This document shows positions 32,797-41,987 of a stretch of DNA of 64,000 bases, piece by piece (the stretch's first letter is position 1; each line of letters starts with the position of its first letter). The stretch comes from JADZFO01 sp964512635. Its GTDB lineage: Bacteria > 4484-113 > JAFGCY01. The DNA lies in NCBI GenBank assembly GCA_964512635.1, contig CAZEJB010000011.1:42671-106670 (forward strand). The letters run 5' to 3'. The notes below the pieces were generated by a model. It saw only the letters and a list, made by a program, of their open reading frames with translations, did not search any database and was not told the DNA's origin. Both the position numbers and the translations under genes were made by a program.

Positions 32797-34728
32797 TTAC
32801 TGCGTCAGCTGAAAGCGGATCATTGAGAAATCCTGGTCGGACTCGTCAACATAGTCGCCGTCAAAGCGTGCCGTCGTATCCAGGGCTGTGACATCCGCTA
32901 CGGCAGATACGCTGGCGGGGCTGGAGACTGATGGGCTGAGCAGGGCATAGCTTCCGCTGCCGGCCTTGCCGCTCAGGCTGCCGTCGCTAACAAAGCTCAC
33001 CGTCGGCAACAGACTTGCGCCTATCCCGCTGAATGAAGTTGTGTAGAGCGAGTCCTGCGTAAAGCGCCAGTCCACAAAGTACCAGCCGTAGGTCGTGCCC
33101 GACAGCGGCGCCAGATCGCCGTCGAACTGGATCAGCGAAGTCACGCCGCCGACAGGCATACCCTGGGCGTCGATTCGTGCGCCGGCCATCAGCGGCCCGC
33201 CATTCGCCGCGTTATAGACCATGCGCCAGACGGAGTAGCCCGTCGTGCCGTTAGCGTCTACAAAGCCGCTTTCCAGCAGCAGCGAGCCGCTGCTGTCGAT
33301 GGTCAGCAGCACTGAGTCGTTAGCGTTTTCAAAGTTGACCGCGGCAAAGGCGTTGCCGTCGGCACCATGGCAGACGGCGGTGGTGTAATCACTGTCAGGA
33401 CCGCCGTACTGAGCGGCCCAGTTAGGCGCTCCGCCGCTGAGCGGCTGTGACATCAGGAAGGCGTCGCCGAGCAGCGAGTCGCCGTCCATATCGCCGGCCA
33501 GCAGAATCTTGCCGCCGGCTTCATCAAGGTCGATATAGCGCACAACCTCGCTGGTGTCGGCGATTTCAAAGAGCTGGTTGCTGATGAGCTCACCGGTGCT
33601 GCCGTTAACCGTGATCAGCCAGGCATCCTGATGGAAGTTGTCCTCGGCAAAGAGCGACTCACCCGCGCAGACAAGGTCGCCATTGGCCTTGAGCGCCGCG
33701 CAGTTCAGGTCATCGTCGGCGCCGGTGTCATAGCTGCGGGCCCACAGGATGTTCAGCGCGGAATCCAGCTTGATGATCACGCCGTCCTCACCGGATGCCG
33801 TCCCGGCGGTGCGGCCGACTAGATAGAGCGTGCCGTCGTCCTTGCGCAGGAGCTCAGAGAAAATCAGGAACTCTGTGGTGACAGCATCGTCGAAAACCTG
33901 GAAGGTTTTGGCCTGCAGCAGGGTCCCGCTGGGGCTCATCTTGAGCAGCGCCATGCGCTGGTAGTCGGTGCCGGTGACGCTGAAGGCGTCGTAGCTGCCG
34001 GCAAAGAGGATGTTGCCGTCGGCGTCGAGGGCCATCCGGCTGCCGATGTCTACGCCATCGGTACCCCAGTTGTGGACCCAGCCCGGATAGAAGCCGCCGG
34101 CCAGGCCGAGGCGCGCCAGCAGCAGGTTAAACTGCGCCTTCCAGCCCAGCACCGCGACATACATCTTGCTGCCGTTGCTGTAGACGCCCGACACGCCGCC
34201 GAGGTCGATGTTATAGCTGCCATTGCCGTCGGGCTGCAGGGTCTGCCAGGCATTCGAGCTGTAGTTGGCGATTGCGACCCAGACATTCTCGCCGGAGTCG
34301 ATGCCGTTCAGCTCAATCGCCAGCGATGCGGTGCGGTCCGCCGGCAGCAGGTCAAACTCCTGGATGCCAAAGGCCAGCTCACCGTCCGCCGGGTTGAAGG
34401 CGGCTGTGTGGCCGACGGTATCCAGGGTGACGTTGGCGCTCTTGCTGTAAAGCATATCGCCGGCCAGCTCCTGCTCCTCGGCAGTGGAGGCCGCGCGTGT
34501 GGCAGGACTCCCTGAGCCCAGGCTGGACAGCGGCGGCAGGCCGGCGAGCATGGCCGCCGGAGCGCTGCGGGTAGCAGCCGGGCCGGCTGTCGCCGGTACG
34601 ACCGATGCTGAGGACTGGCCCTCGCCGGGTCCCGGCGATGACGATTGCCCGCAGGAGCTGAGGCCCAGCAGCAGCAGGGCCAGCATAATGAAGCAAAGTG
34701 TGGCAAGCGGTCGGCGGCTCACGAGCAT
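32797..34728 (-). CDS. Large lipoprotein with beta-propeller-like repeats
   Basis: 643 residues. Lipobox GLSSC (Cys26), a Ser/Pro/Ala linker to about residue 85, then a beta-sandwich-like domain (SLAIELNGIDSGENVWVAIA). From about residue 230 there is a repeated blade pattern: MALDADGNILFAGSY, RKDDGTLYLVGRT, LKANGDLVCAGES, DEAGGKILLAGDM, GADGNAFAAVNF. This resembles SBBP/NHL-type propellers and suggests a binding role at the cell surface. No dockerin loops are seen. GGGGGAA precedes ATG 34728. It converges with the cohesin-only gene. Confidence 0.7.
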   Translation of the reverse strand: MLVSRRPLATLCFIMLALLLLGLSSCGQSSSPGPGEGQSSASVVPATAGPAATRSAPAAMLAGLPPLSSLGSGSPATRAASTAEEQELAGDMLYSKSANVTLDTVGHTAAFNPADGELAFGIQEFDLLPADRTASLAIELNGIDSGENVWVAIANYSSNAWQTLQPDGNGSYNIDLGGVSGVYSNGSKMYVAVLGWKAQFNLLLARLGLAGGFYPGWVHNWGTDGVDIGSRMALDADGNILFAGSYDAFSVTGTDYQRMALLKMSPSGTLLQAKTFQVFDDAVTTEFLIFSELLRKDDGTLYLVGRTAGTASGEDGVIIKLDSALNILWARSYDTGADDDLNCAALKANGDLVCAGESLFAEDNFHQDAWLITVNGSTGELISNQLFEIADTSEVVRYIDLDEAGGKILLAGDMDGDSLLGDAFLMSQPLSGGAPNWAAQYGGPDSDYTTAVCHGADGNAFAAVNFENANDSVLLTIDSSGSLLLESGFVDANGTTGYSVWRMVYNAANGGPLMAGARIDAQGMPVGGVTSLIQFDGDLAPLSGTTYGWYFVDWRFTQDSLYTTSFSGIGASLLPTVSFVSDGSLSGKAGSGSYALLSPSVSSPASVSAVADVTALDTTARFDGDYVDESDQDFSMIRFQLTQ

Positions 34729-34860
34729 TTCCCCCGGATCAGCACACGGCTGAGATGCGCTTAGAGTAGCATCCGCGCAGGCCGGGGGCAGCTATGACTG
34801 CCGTGAATACTTGCAGGGAGAATCCGGCTTGCAGCCGGCGCTGTGCTTAGCAAAGGCGAG

Positions 34861-34913
34861 GGAGCGCCAGCCAGGGGCTGGCGTAAAGTACGCCAGACTA
34901 AGTCTGGCGCTCC
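34861..34913. repeat. REP-like palindromic cluster
   Basis: A 53-bp block of alternating CGCCAG and CTGGCG units that can pair several ways. CGCCAGCC/GGCTGGCG at 34865-34883 and CGCCAGACT/AGTCTGGCG at 34891-34909 form two strong hairpins, and the outer GGAGCGCCAG/CTGGCGCTCC closes the whole block. It lies immediately after the stop of the nuclease gene (34918, minus strand) and may also act as its terminator. Confidence 0.65.
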
Positions 34914-34917
34914 AGGG

Positions 34918-36060
34918 TCAGCGGGACATGACCTCAAGCTTGCTGCGGCCGGAGCTGGCCATGCGCTTCTCATACTCCAGCCGCAGCACTGATAGCGGCA
35001 CGGTCTGGCCCTTGTACTCACAGCTCCAGAAGTCCCAGCCGTTGGTGGCCCAGTAGGGTGCGCCGCTTGGCGGTGGCCCGCTGACACTGTTGCGGGCATG
35101 GCCGCCCGCTTCAGATACCGACCTGTATCTTGTGCCGCTGAATGTCACGCTGGAATCGTTGTTGATGGTGGCCCTAAGCGTCTGGCCCTTGAACTTAGCG
35201 CTTAGCTCGACCGGCGCGCTGATGATCCCGGCGGCCAGCAGGTCGGCAAGCTTCACCTCGCTGCGCGCTTTTGAGCCGGGCTTCGCAGAGTTGCCCGCCG
35301 GCCCTGCCGCCTGGCCAGCGCTGGCCTCACGGCGCGGTCGGGCACTGCCTTGCGCGGCGCCGAAGCTGACCTGCACACTGGCGCGGCTGAGGATGTCCAT
35401 CAGGTGCTGCATCCCGACCTGGCCTTTCAAGCTCGCGGCCAGCAGGTTCACGTACTTCTTGTCGCGGCTCTGGACCAGTTCCTGGATCGCGGCGCGCACG
35501 CTGTTTTCCAGCTGACCCTGCTCCCAGCGGCGGATGATGCGCTGCTCCTGCAGCGCCGGCAGGGTCAGGCATTCCAGCAGCTCGGCGGCCTCGGCGGAGC
35601 TGGCCTGCGCGATGCCGCACTGGGCGATGCCGCACTGGCCGACGATCTTCTCCTGCAGTGGCACCTTGGCATGGGTGTTGAAGATGCGGTAGTCGCGGCC
35701 GTTGGTCAGCACGCAGATCTCGACCCCGGCGCTGTTGGCATAGTTGACGATCTGCGCCATCCACTTGTGGTCGTCGATCGGCAGGCCGATGGCCTTGGCC
35801 TCGAGGAACATGACCGGCCTGCCGCCCGCGAAGAAGGCGTAGTCCACCGGCAGGTCTTTCTTGTTGTGCTTGTACTCGCGGCGCACCACTTCAAGGTCGG
35901 CGAGGTCCCAGCCCAGCGCGGCCAGCACGGGCTCGATCAGGGTGCCCTTGGTGTCCTGCTCGCTGATCGGCCGGCGCCCGCCGCTGATGGTGCCGATGCG
36001 CGCGGCGATGGCGCTTAGCGTGTCATTCAAACGAAGTCTGAGCTGCTCTGGGCTCTGCAT
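34918..36060 (-). CDS. Restriction-type PD-(D/E)XK nuclease with C-terminal RAMA domain
   Basis: 380 residues. The N-terminal part resembles the type I restriction HsdR N-terminal nuclease: an EQDTKGTLIEPVLAALGWD helix, then catalytic VDYAFFAGGRPVMFLEAKA (D...ExK). Residues about 270-360 form a RAMA domain (LADLLAAGIISAPVELSAKF, ending NGWDFWSCEYKG), a module tied to modified-DNA recognition. No helicase or methylase is present, so it is not a full restriction system. TAAACT lies exactly 6 nt before ATG 36060 (leaderless). An exact 15-bp tandem duplication encodes CGIAQCGIAQ. Confidence 0.78.
   Translation of the reverse strand: MQSPEQLRLRLNDTLSAIAARIGTISGGRRPISEQDTKGTLIEPVLAALGWDLADLEVVRREYKHNKKDLPVDYAFFAGGRPVMFLEAKAIGLPIDDHKWMAQIVNYANSAGVEICVLTNGRDYRIFNTHAKVPLQEKIVGQCGIAQCGIAQASSAEAAELLECLTLPALQEQRIIRRWEQGQLENSVRAAIQELVQSRDKKYVNLLAASLKGQVGMQHLMDILSRASVQVSFGAAQGSARPRREASAGQAAGPAGNSAKPGSKARSEVKLADLLAAGIISAPVELSAKFKGQTLRATINNDSSVTFSGTRYRSVSEAGGHARNSVSGPPPSGAPYWATNGWDFWSCEYKGQTVPLSVLRLEYEKRMASSGRSKLEVMSR
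35609..35638. repeat. Exact 15-bp tandem duplication within the RAMA-nuclease gene
   Basis: GCGATGCCGCACTGG occurs twice head to tail (35609-35623, 35624-35638). It keeps the reading frame and duplicates five residues. Confidence 0.85.
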
Positions 36061-36066
36061 GGGGGT

Positions 36067-36072
36067 AGTTTA
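36067..36072 (-). promoter_or_regulatory. -10-like TAAACT, 6 nt before ATG 36060
   Basis: TAAACT on the minus strand followed by six bases (ACCCCC) and the start codon; no SD. Confidence 0.45.
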
Positions 36073-36131
36073 GCGCAGCGGAAAACTGCCAAACATCAGT
36101 TTAGACGAGGTTTTATGAAGAAGGGACGTTG

Positions 36132-37091
36132 TCAATCTCTTGCTGGGGCTTTCAGGGAGATCACCCTATCCTTGAACGCCTGAAACATCAGAGGAGTGTA
36201 TTTTGCGAACCAATCCTTCACCGCTTGTCGATTCTCATCTTCTCTTGGATTGATCTTCGCTTCCAGCATTATCTTGAAGGACTTCTTCTCTGTCAGTGGC
36301 AACCACTGCAAAGGTCCAACCTCCCGTTCAATTGACTCACGCTGCGATAACAGTTGGCGGTAGGCCGATTCCTTCCATCCGTCGACATTTACTACAACTT
36401 CAACGCCAATGCTTTGGTTCCGAGGGGTAAGCAGCATGCAGATTTCGAATCCCTGTCGACCCAAGGCGATTGTTGACCAGTGTTCCTTACCGGGCCTCTG
36501 CAGTCTAAACGGCGGGTTTGCAGATTGAATGTGCTGGTGAATCTCGCTCCAGAAGTCGGTTCGCCAAGCATGCCTTTCAATATCGGCTTCGCTAGGTTCA
36601 CGCGTGAGCTTTACCATTGCATTGGGCCTGCAAACTAGATCGAGCTGCGGACTGATTGGACTATCTCCAATCTGGTAGGCTCTAAGCTCGCACAGGAAGA
36701 AGTTGACACTTGGAGGAGTATTGGCATTGAGCCAGTCGATCACCTGGCGATGATCGTCAGCAACGTACTCTGCAATCCAGATTCCTGACATTGCTTGATG
36801 TGTTGCGGCATATGTAAGCAACTTACCTAAGTGATCGTGATTGGTCCTTCCATATTGATTCTCAATGACGACAACATGGTTCTCGTCCTCTACCAGACAT
36901 GCAACTACATCACATGGAAAATCCCCGGGACGGCACTCTCTCCTTGGGTTTCCTACACTTAGCCCAACATCCTCAGCAATCATCTCCAGCCCTGGGTCCG
37001 TAATCAACCAGTCTGAGAAATCAGTTTCTCTCGGCCAAATATTACGGATGTTCTCGACGCGTCTGCGCCTACCTATCTTCACTTCCTGCAT
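36132..37091 (-). CDS. DUF4268-domain protein with nuclease-like N-terminus
   Basis: 319 residues. The N-terminal half has a restriction-endonuclease-like core (CDVVACLVEDENHVVVIENQYG), where the ExK position reads Glu-Asn-Gln, a variant known in this group. The C-terminal half is DUF4268 (VEVVVNVDGWKESAYRQLL, SIEREVGPLQWLPL). The family is sporadic and often near defence genes; its function is not established. ATG 37091 is chosen over ATG 37097 because TATCCT precedes it by exactly 6 nt. GC is lower than in neighbouring genes, suggesting horizontal acquisition. It lies next to the RAMA nuclease on the same strand. Confidence 0.75.
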   Translation of the reverse strand: MQEVKIGRRRRVENIRNIWPRETDFSDWLITDPGLEMIAEDVGLSVGNPRRECRPGDFPCDVVACLVEDENHVVVIENQYGRTNHDHLGKLLTYAATHQAMSGIWIAEYVADDHRQVIDWLNANTPPSVNFFLCELRAYQIGDSPISPQLDLVCRPNAMVKLTREPSEADIERHAWRTDFWSEIHQHIQSANPPFRLQRPGKEHWSTIALGRQGFEICMLLTPRNQSIGVEVVVNVDGWKESAYRQLLSQRESIEREVGPLQWLPLTEKKSFKIMLEAKINPREDENRQAVKDWFAKYTPLMFQAFKDRVISLKAPARD

Positions 37092-37097
37092 AAGCAT

Positions 37098-37103
37098 AGG
37101 ATA
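37098..37103 (-). promoter_or_regulatory. -10-like TATCCT, 6 nt before ATG 37091
   Basis: TATCCT on the minus strand, with a possible -35 (TTTAGA) 17 bp upstream; no SD. Confidence 0.4.
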
Positions 37104-37137
37104 CAGCAGTACGTTACTTGTCTAAACTTCCCATCCC

Positions 37138-38778
37138 CTACTCCCACTCAATCGTCGCCGGGGGCTTGCTGGTGATATCCAGGCAGACGCGGTTGATGCC
37201 CTTCACCTCGCCGATGATCCGGCTGGAGATGCGCTCGAGGTTCTTGTGCGGGATGCGGCTCCAGTCCGCCGTCATCGCGTCCTCGCTTGATACGGCGCGG
37301 ATCACCAGCGGGTAGCCATAGGTGCGGTGGTCGCCCATCACGCCGACGGTCTTCACCGCAGGCAGCACGGCGAAGTATTGCCAGGGGCGCTCCATCTCCG
37401 CCAGCTCGATCTCGTCGCGCACAATCTTGTCCGCCGCGCGCAGGATCCGCAGGCGCTCCGCGGTTACCTCGCCGATGATGCGGATGGCGAGGCCCGGGCC
37501 GGGGAAGGGCTGGCGGTAGACCAGCGGGCGCGGCAGGCCGAGCTCCAGCGCCAGCTTGCGCACCTCGTCCTTGAACAGGTCGCGCAGCGGCTCGACAAGG
37601 CCCAGCTTCATCCTCTTGGGCAGCCCGCCGACGTTGTGGTGCGTCTTGATGGTGTGGGCCTGCATGCCGACGCCGGAGGATTCGATCACGTCGGGATACA
37701 GGGTGCCCTGGGCCAGGAACTTCACCGCCACCTTGCTGCGCTTGATGCTCAGCGCCTCTTCATCGAAGACCTTGATGAACTCACGGCCAATGATCTTGCG
37801 CTTGCGCTCGGGGTCGGCGATGCCCTTGAGCAGACCAAGGAAGCGCGGGCCGGCATTGACCCGGATCAGTTTGCTCTTGAAGTGCGTCTTCCAGGCCTGG
37901 ACGACCTTGTCGCCCTCCTCATGGCGCAGGAAGCCATGGTCGACGAAGATGCTGTGCAGGCGCTCGCCGACGGCGTGGTCGATCAGCGCCGCGGTGCAGA
38001 GGCTGTCGACGCCGCCGGAGACCGCGCAGATCACATCGCCGCTGCCGCTGCCCAGTACCTGGCGGCGGATGGTCTCGATGGACTGCTCAACGAAGTTGCC
38101 CATCGTCCAGTCGCCTCGCGCGGAGCAGGCGTCATAAACAAAGTTGCGCAGCAGCTCCACGCCCCAGGGCGTGTGCGTCACCTCGGGGTGGAACTGGACG
38201 GCGTAAAGCTTGCGGGCGCGGTTCTCAAAGGCCGCCACCGGGGTGGCCTCGGTATGCGCGGTGATCTTCGTCCCGCGGGGCAGGCCGGCAGTGGAGGCCA
38301 CGCAGTCGCCATGGCTCATCCAGCAGATCAGGTTGGGGTTAAGGTGGCGGAACAGCAGGCTGTCTTCATGGTTATCAACCCACAGCTCGGTCTTGCCGAA
38401 TTCCTGGCGGCGGGATTCCTCGATCCGGCCGCCGAGCAGCTGGCCCATCAGCTGCATGCCATAGCAGATGCCGAGCACCGGGATGCGGCCGTCAAGCAGC
38501 GCCGGGTCGATCAGCGGGCTGTTGAACTTGTAGACGCTGTTGGGCCCGCCGGACAGGATCAGGCCGATGACTTCCGGCCTTTTGGCGAGCTGCTTGGCAG
38601 TCAGTTTGTTGGAGACGATCTCGCTGTGGACGTTGAGCTCGCGGATGCGCCGGGCGATGAGCTGGGTGTACTGCGCGCCGAGGTCGACGATCAGGATGGT
38701 CTGGAAGGCGCCGGACGGCAGGGCGGCGGCATTTGCTGATGCGGAAGCGGCAGTGGAGCTGGGGGAGGGCGTTGCCAT
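37138..38778 (-). CDS. guaA: GMP synthase (glutamine-hydrolysing)
   Basis: A complete 546-residue GuaA that converts XMP to GMP using glutamine and ATP. The class I amidotransferase domain has Cys105 (LGICYGMQ), His197 and Glu199 (QFHPEVTHT). The ATP-pyrophosphatase domain has the PP-loop SGGVDS (254-259). The C-terminal dimerisation domain ends in the invariant TIEWE. The first ~25 residues are an Ala/Ser-rich extension. The ATG lies 5 nt after TATAAT and no SD is present. Confidence 0.97.
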   Translation of the reverse strand: MATPSPSSTAASASANAAALPSGAFQTILIVDLGAQYTQLIARRIRELNVHSEIVSNKLTAKQLAKRPEVIGLILSGGPNSVYKFNSPLIDPALLDGRIPVLGICYGMQLMGQLLGGRIEESRRQEFGKTELWVDNHEDSLLFRHLNPNLICWMSHGDCVASTAGLPRGTKITAHTEATPVAAFENRARKLYAVQFHPEVTHTPWGVELLRNFVYDACSARGDWTMGNFVEQSIETIRRQVLGSGSGDVICAVSGGVDSLCTAALIDHAVGERLHSIFVDHGFLRHEEGDKVVQAWKTHFKSKLIRVNAGPRFLGLLKGIADPERKRKIIGREFIKVFDEEALSIKRSKVAVKFLAQGTLYPDVIESSGVGMQAHTIKTHHNVGGLPKRMKLGLVEPLRDLFKDEVRKLALELGLPRPLVYRQPFPGPGLAIRIIGEVTAERLRILRAADKIVRDEIELAEMERPWQYFAVLPAVKTVGVMGDHRTYGYPLVIRAVSSEDAMTADWSRIPHKNLERISSRIIGEVKGINRVCLDITSKPPATIEWE

Positions 38779-38783
38779 AGGGG

Positions 38784-38811
38784 ATTATACACAGCGCGCG
38801 CAGCCTGTGAA
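38784..38811 (-). promoter_or_regulatory. guaA promoter, leaderless arrangement
   Basis: TTCACA (38811-38806), a 16-bp spacer and a perfect TATAAT (38789-38784) end 5 nt before ATG 38778. Confidence 0.65.
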
Positions 38812-38871
38812 TAGCTGCGCGCGTAGGGGTAGGGCCGCAGGGCCGGAATTATTCGCGTGAGATCCCTGAGT

Positions 38872-41847
38872 CTAGGGCAGGAAGGCGAAGTAGATCCCGC
38901 CGGAGCTGCCGGTGGCGAACGAGATCGCCGGACGGTTGTTCCAGGAAGCCAAATGGATGCCCAGAATAGGGGTGCCGCCCCAGGCGCAGGCGGGCTCCTC
39001 CCACTGCGCGCCGCTGCTGTCGGTCGCTTCACTGTACCAGAGCTGACCGGGGTTCAGTTCAAAGGCCACCGCGGGCTTGCCGGCGATTGTTGACATCGAT
39101 ATCTCGCCAATCGGCACGCCCGGCGGACTTGCGACAAGGACAGGCTCTTCCCATGCCGTGGCCTCGTCGTCGGCGGACCGTGAGCTGTAGAGCAGATTGA
39201 AGTTGCTGTGGGCGACGAAGGCGCGGTCACCGGCGCCGGTCGTGCTGAAGTGAAGCCCCTGGTTGTGCCCCAGATCAGTCGGGCTGTCAAAGGAGCCGCC
39301 CAGCGCATCACTGGCCGGATAGGCCAGCAGGCTGTCCAAGCCGTCGACGCTGTTGAATTCCTGAGAGACGACCACCGGCCGCGCCAGATCACCGATCAGT
39401 TGCGGCCGGACCGTACTCTGGTCAAGCTGCATCAGGGTCGCGTCGGCCCAGGTATCGCCCAGGGCATCAGTGGCCCGGCGGTACAGCGTGGCGCTGTTGA
39501 TGGGGTTGTAGGCCACGGCCGGGAAGCCATCCACAAAGTCCAGCGACACGCCGAAACCCGCTATGAAGAAGTCGCTGGTATCAATGGCGACCGGCGCTGC
39601 CCACTGCGTCCCGCCGACATCCTCGGCCCGCATGAAGTACAGGCCGTCAATGCCGCTTGCGTCGTAGGCCAGCGCAGCATGACCGCCAATCGTCAGCAGA
39701 TCGAACTCGCCCGAGCAGTCCCCGACGATGCTCGAAGCCGAGCCAAAGTTTGCGCCGTTCTCGTCGCCCAGCGAGCAGTAAAGATCGCCAAGCTGGTTGC
39801 CGGTGCCGAGCCAGACCACCAGCGGCTTGACCGTCGGCCCCTCGTCCACGACCGGCACGATTCGCGTATCTGTGCCCAGGTAGGCCGAGTTCTTGACCTG
39901 GCTAACCAGCCAGCCGCCGTTGACCTGGATATCAGCAGAGTCGGCAGCCGACGGGACCTGGTCGTTATCGACAACGGTCACTGTGGCAGTTGTGAGGCCT
40001 TCATTGTTGTAGGTGAAGCTGGTGAAGGGCTCTGTGGTCTTCAGATCCTCGGAGCCATCGCCATAGAAGTCCCAGATATAGGTCTCGATGGTCCCGTCTG
40101 TGTCGAAGGACGCCGAAGCGTCAAAATTGACCTCCAGCGGAAAGTCGCCGCTGGTCACATCCGCCTGCAGGTCGGCCACCGGCGCCAGGTTGCTGTCGTC
40201 TGTCACAACAACCTGTTTGATGTTGGTGGCGCGGCTGCCGAGGTTGTCGGTTACCCGGCTGTAGATGTAATAGCTGCCGGCGTCCAGGAAGACGTAGTCC
40301 AGCACGCCGCCTTCGGTTGTTATCAGCTCATACTCGCCGTCCCAGCGGGCGTCAATCTCATACTTCACGATGCTGCCGTCGGGGTCGCTGCTGCCGGACA
40401 GGTCAATATGCACCGCCAGCGGCGCGGGGCCTTCAAGGGGGCTGACCTGCATGTCCAGGGTCGGCCCCTGGTTGGTCGGGTCGCGGACTTCGGTATCCCA
40501 GGTGGTAGTCGTCTGGGCGTCGTCATCATCCGTCACCCGCAGCGTGGCGATCCAGAGACCGGGCTGTTCATAGTTATGGCTGATCTGGATCGGGTTCTCG
40601 GTGAAGGTCTGTTCGAAAGTGCCATCGCTCTCGGCGTCGAACTCAAAGAGCACTATGCTGCCATCGGGGTCGAAGCAGTTCGCCACGATGAAGACCGCTT
40701 CGGCCGGCGGCTGGTCGAATGATATCTGCGGACCGGTCCACTGCGCCTTGGGCGGCTGATTAAACACTGAGCTGTCGACCGGACTGGAGGCGGTGCCATC
40801 GGCGCCGCTGCCGTCAGCGGCGTCGTTGGGACGCACCCAGTAGACGGTGTTGCCGGGCAGGGGCCCGAGCACATGGCTGAAGCCGACGCGGGCAGTGCCG
40901 GCGTTGCCATTGTTCTGGTTGAAAGGAATGGTGACCAGCCTCTGTGCGCCGGCGCCATTAGGGTCGCTGTTGCCGCCCGGCAGGTCGGCCAGCGCGCCTT
41001 CGTAGATGTTATAGGAGCTGACCCGGTCCTGGAAGTTCAGGCCGATGGCGGTCAGGTCGGAGACATTGACCTTGCCATCATTCGAGCCGTCGACCACATC
41101 CTCGATAGAGGTGTTGTCGCGGCCGTCAGGGTCAGAGCCGGCCGGGACGTCCTTGTTGAAGTGGATGCCGATCGGTGTCAGGTCGCTCACCGCCACCAGG
41201 CCGTCCTGGTTGTAGTCGCCGGGGCTGAAGTGCTGCCAGTTCAGGGTCTGGGCCTGGCTGTCGTAGCTAAGCGTGCTGCGTGCGCCGTCACTGTCGGGGG
41301 CTGCACTGGGGCGACGCTGGATCTGCGTCGAGCCCATCTTCAGATGCAGAGTGCAAAGCAGGCCATCGCCGCTGAAGCCCTTCTCGGAGCCATCCTCGCG
41401 CGGCTCCTGCGGCAGCATGACCAGCTCGCCGAATTCGGCTACGCCCAGCGTCGCGTCGGTCAGGTAGAGCGCCAGGCATTCGCTTTCCGGGCCGAGCAGC
41501 CAGTGGTTGTCCAGGCGGCCGGCGCCATACTTTGCCGGATCAAACTCGAGGTGAAAGTAAAAGGCCTTCAAGGACTCGGCGCCCTTGACGCTCACGTCCA
41601 CCAGCAGTTCATCTTTGCCCTGGCGCTCGACTACCTCAATCGCTGCGGCCTTGCCGCCGGCGATATATGTGTCCGGGAGTACGGTCAGTAGCACGCTTTT
41701 CGAGCTGATACGCTGGCCGTCAGCGCCTGAATCGAGCAGGTTCTGCGCATCCTTGCCGCCGCAGCCCAGCAAGGCTAAGGCGCAGGTCAAGACGAGCAGC
41801 AGCCGAAGGCTCTGCACTGATGAGCTGGAAAACACGTTAGCGGCCAT
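38872..41847 (-). CDS. Cohesin-like/dockerin-like lipoprotein with PKD repeats and propeller region
   Basis: 991 residues. Lipobox LLGC (Cys29). A cohesin-like beta-sandwich spans about 50-165 (VLLTVLPDTYIAGGKAAAIE, VDVSVKGAESLKAFYFHLEF). Paired dockerin-type Ca loops span about 209-275 (DYNQDGLVAVSDLTPIGIHF; DGSNDGKVNVSDLTAIGLNF), each keeping Asp at loop positions 1, 5 and 12. An Fn3-like segment follows (SSYNIYEG, VYWVRPND). Three PKD domains lie at about 365-650 (DPDGSIVLFEFDAESDG and similar). The C-terminal third has propeller-like repeats (GFPAVAYNP). ATG 41847 is chosen over an upstream TTG because it precedes the signal peptide and gives a 30-nt leader behind TATACT (41882-41877). 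Confidence 0.82.
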   Translation of the reverse strand: MAANVFSSSSVQSLRLLLVLTCALALLGCGGKDAQNLLDSGADGQRISSKSVLLTVLPDTYIAGGKAAAIEVVERQGKDELLVDVSVKGAESLKAFYFHLEFDPAKYGAGRLDNHWLLGPESECLALYLTDATLGVAEFGELVMLPQEPREDGSEKGFSGDGLLCTLHLKMGSTQIQRRPSAAPDSDGARSTLSYDSQAQTLNWQHFSPGDYNQDGLVAVSDLTPIGIHFNKDVPAGSDPDGRDNTSIEDVVDGSNDGKVNVSDLTAIGLNFQDRVSSYNIYEGALADLPGGNSDPNGAGAQRLVTIPFNQNNGNAGTARVGFSHVLGPLPGNTVYWVRPNDAADGSGADGTASSPVDSSVFNQPPKAQWTGPQISFDQPPAEAVFIVANCFDPDGSIVLFEFDAESDGTFEQTFTENPIQISHNYEQPGLWIATLRVTDDDDAQTTTTWDTEVRDPTNQGPTLDMQVSPLEGPAPLAVHIDLSGSSDPDGSIVKYEIDARWDGEYELITTEGGVLDYVFLDAGSYYIYSRVTDNLGSRATNIKQVVVTDDSNLAPVADLQADVTSGDFPLEVNFDASASFDTDGTIETYIWDFYGDGSEDLKTTEPFTSFTYNNEGLTTATVTVVDNDQVPSAADSADIQVNGGWLVSQVKNSAYLGTDTRIVPVVDEGPTVKPLVVWLGTGNQLGDLYCSLGDENGANFGSASSIVGDCSGEFDLLTIGGHAALAYDASGIDGLYFMRAEDVGGTQWAAPVAIDTSDFFIAGFGVSLDFVDGFPAVAYNPINSATLYRRATDALGDTWADATLMQLDQSTVRPQLIGDLARPVVVSQEFNSVDGLDSLLAYPASDALGGSFDSPTDLGHNQGLHFSTTGAGDRAFVAHSNFNLLYSSRSADDEATAWEEPVLVASPPGVPIGEISMSTIAGKPAVAFELNPGQLWYSEATDSSGAQWEEPACAWGGTPILGIHLASWNNRPAISFATGSSGGIYFAFLP

Positions 41848-41987
41848 GAGGTCACCCGTCGCTGTGGAGTCCAATTAGTATAACGTCCCAGGCCGCCGGC
41901 CAAAGCGAATGCGCAAGTGCTGCGCGTTCACTTGCAGCTGTCGCGAAGGATAGTCCGACAGCAGCACCTGTTGAAGGGCTCAAGGGT

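Noticed and set aside
37327..38739. Long plus-strand frame opposite guaA
   Set aside because: The antisense shadow of a complete, unmistakable GMP synthase.
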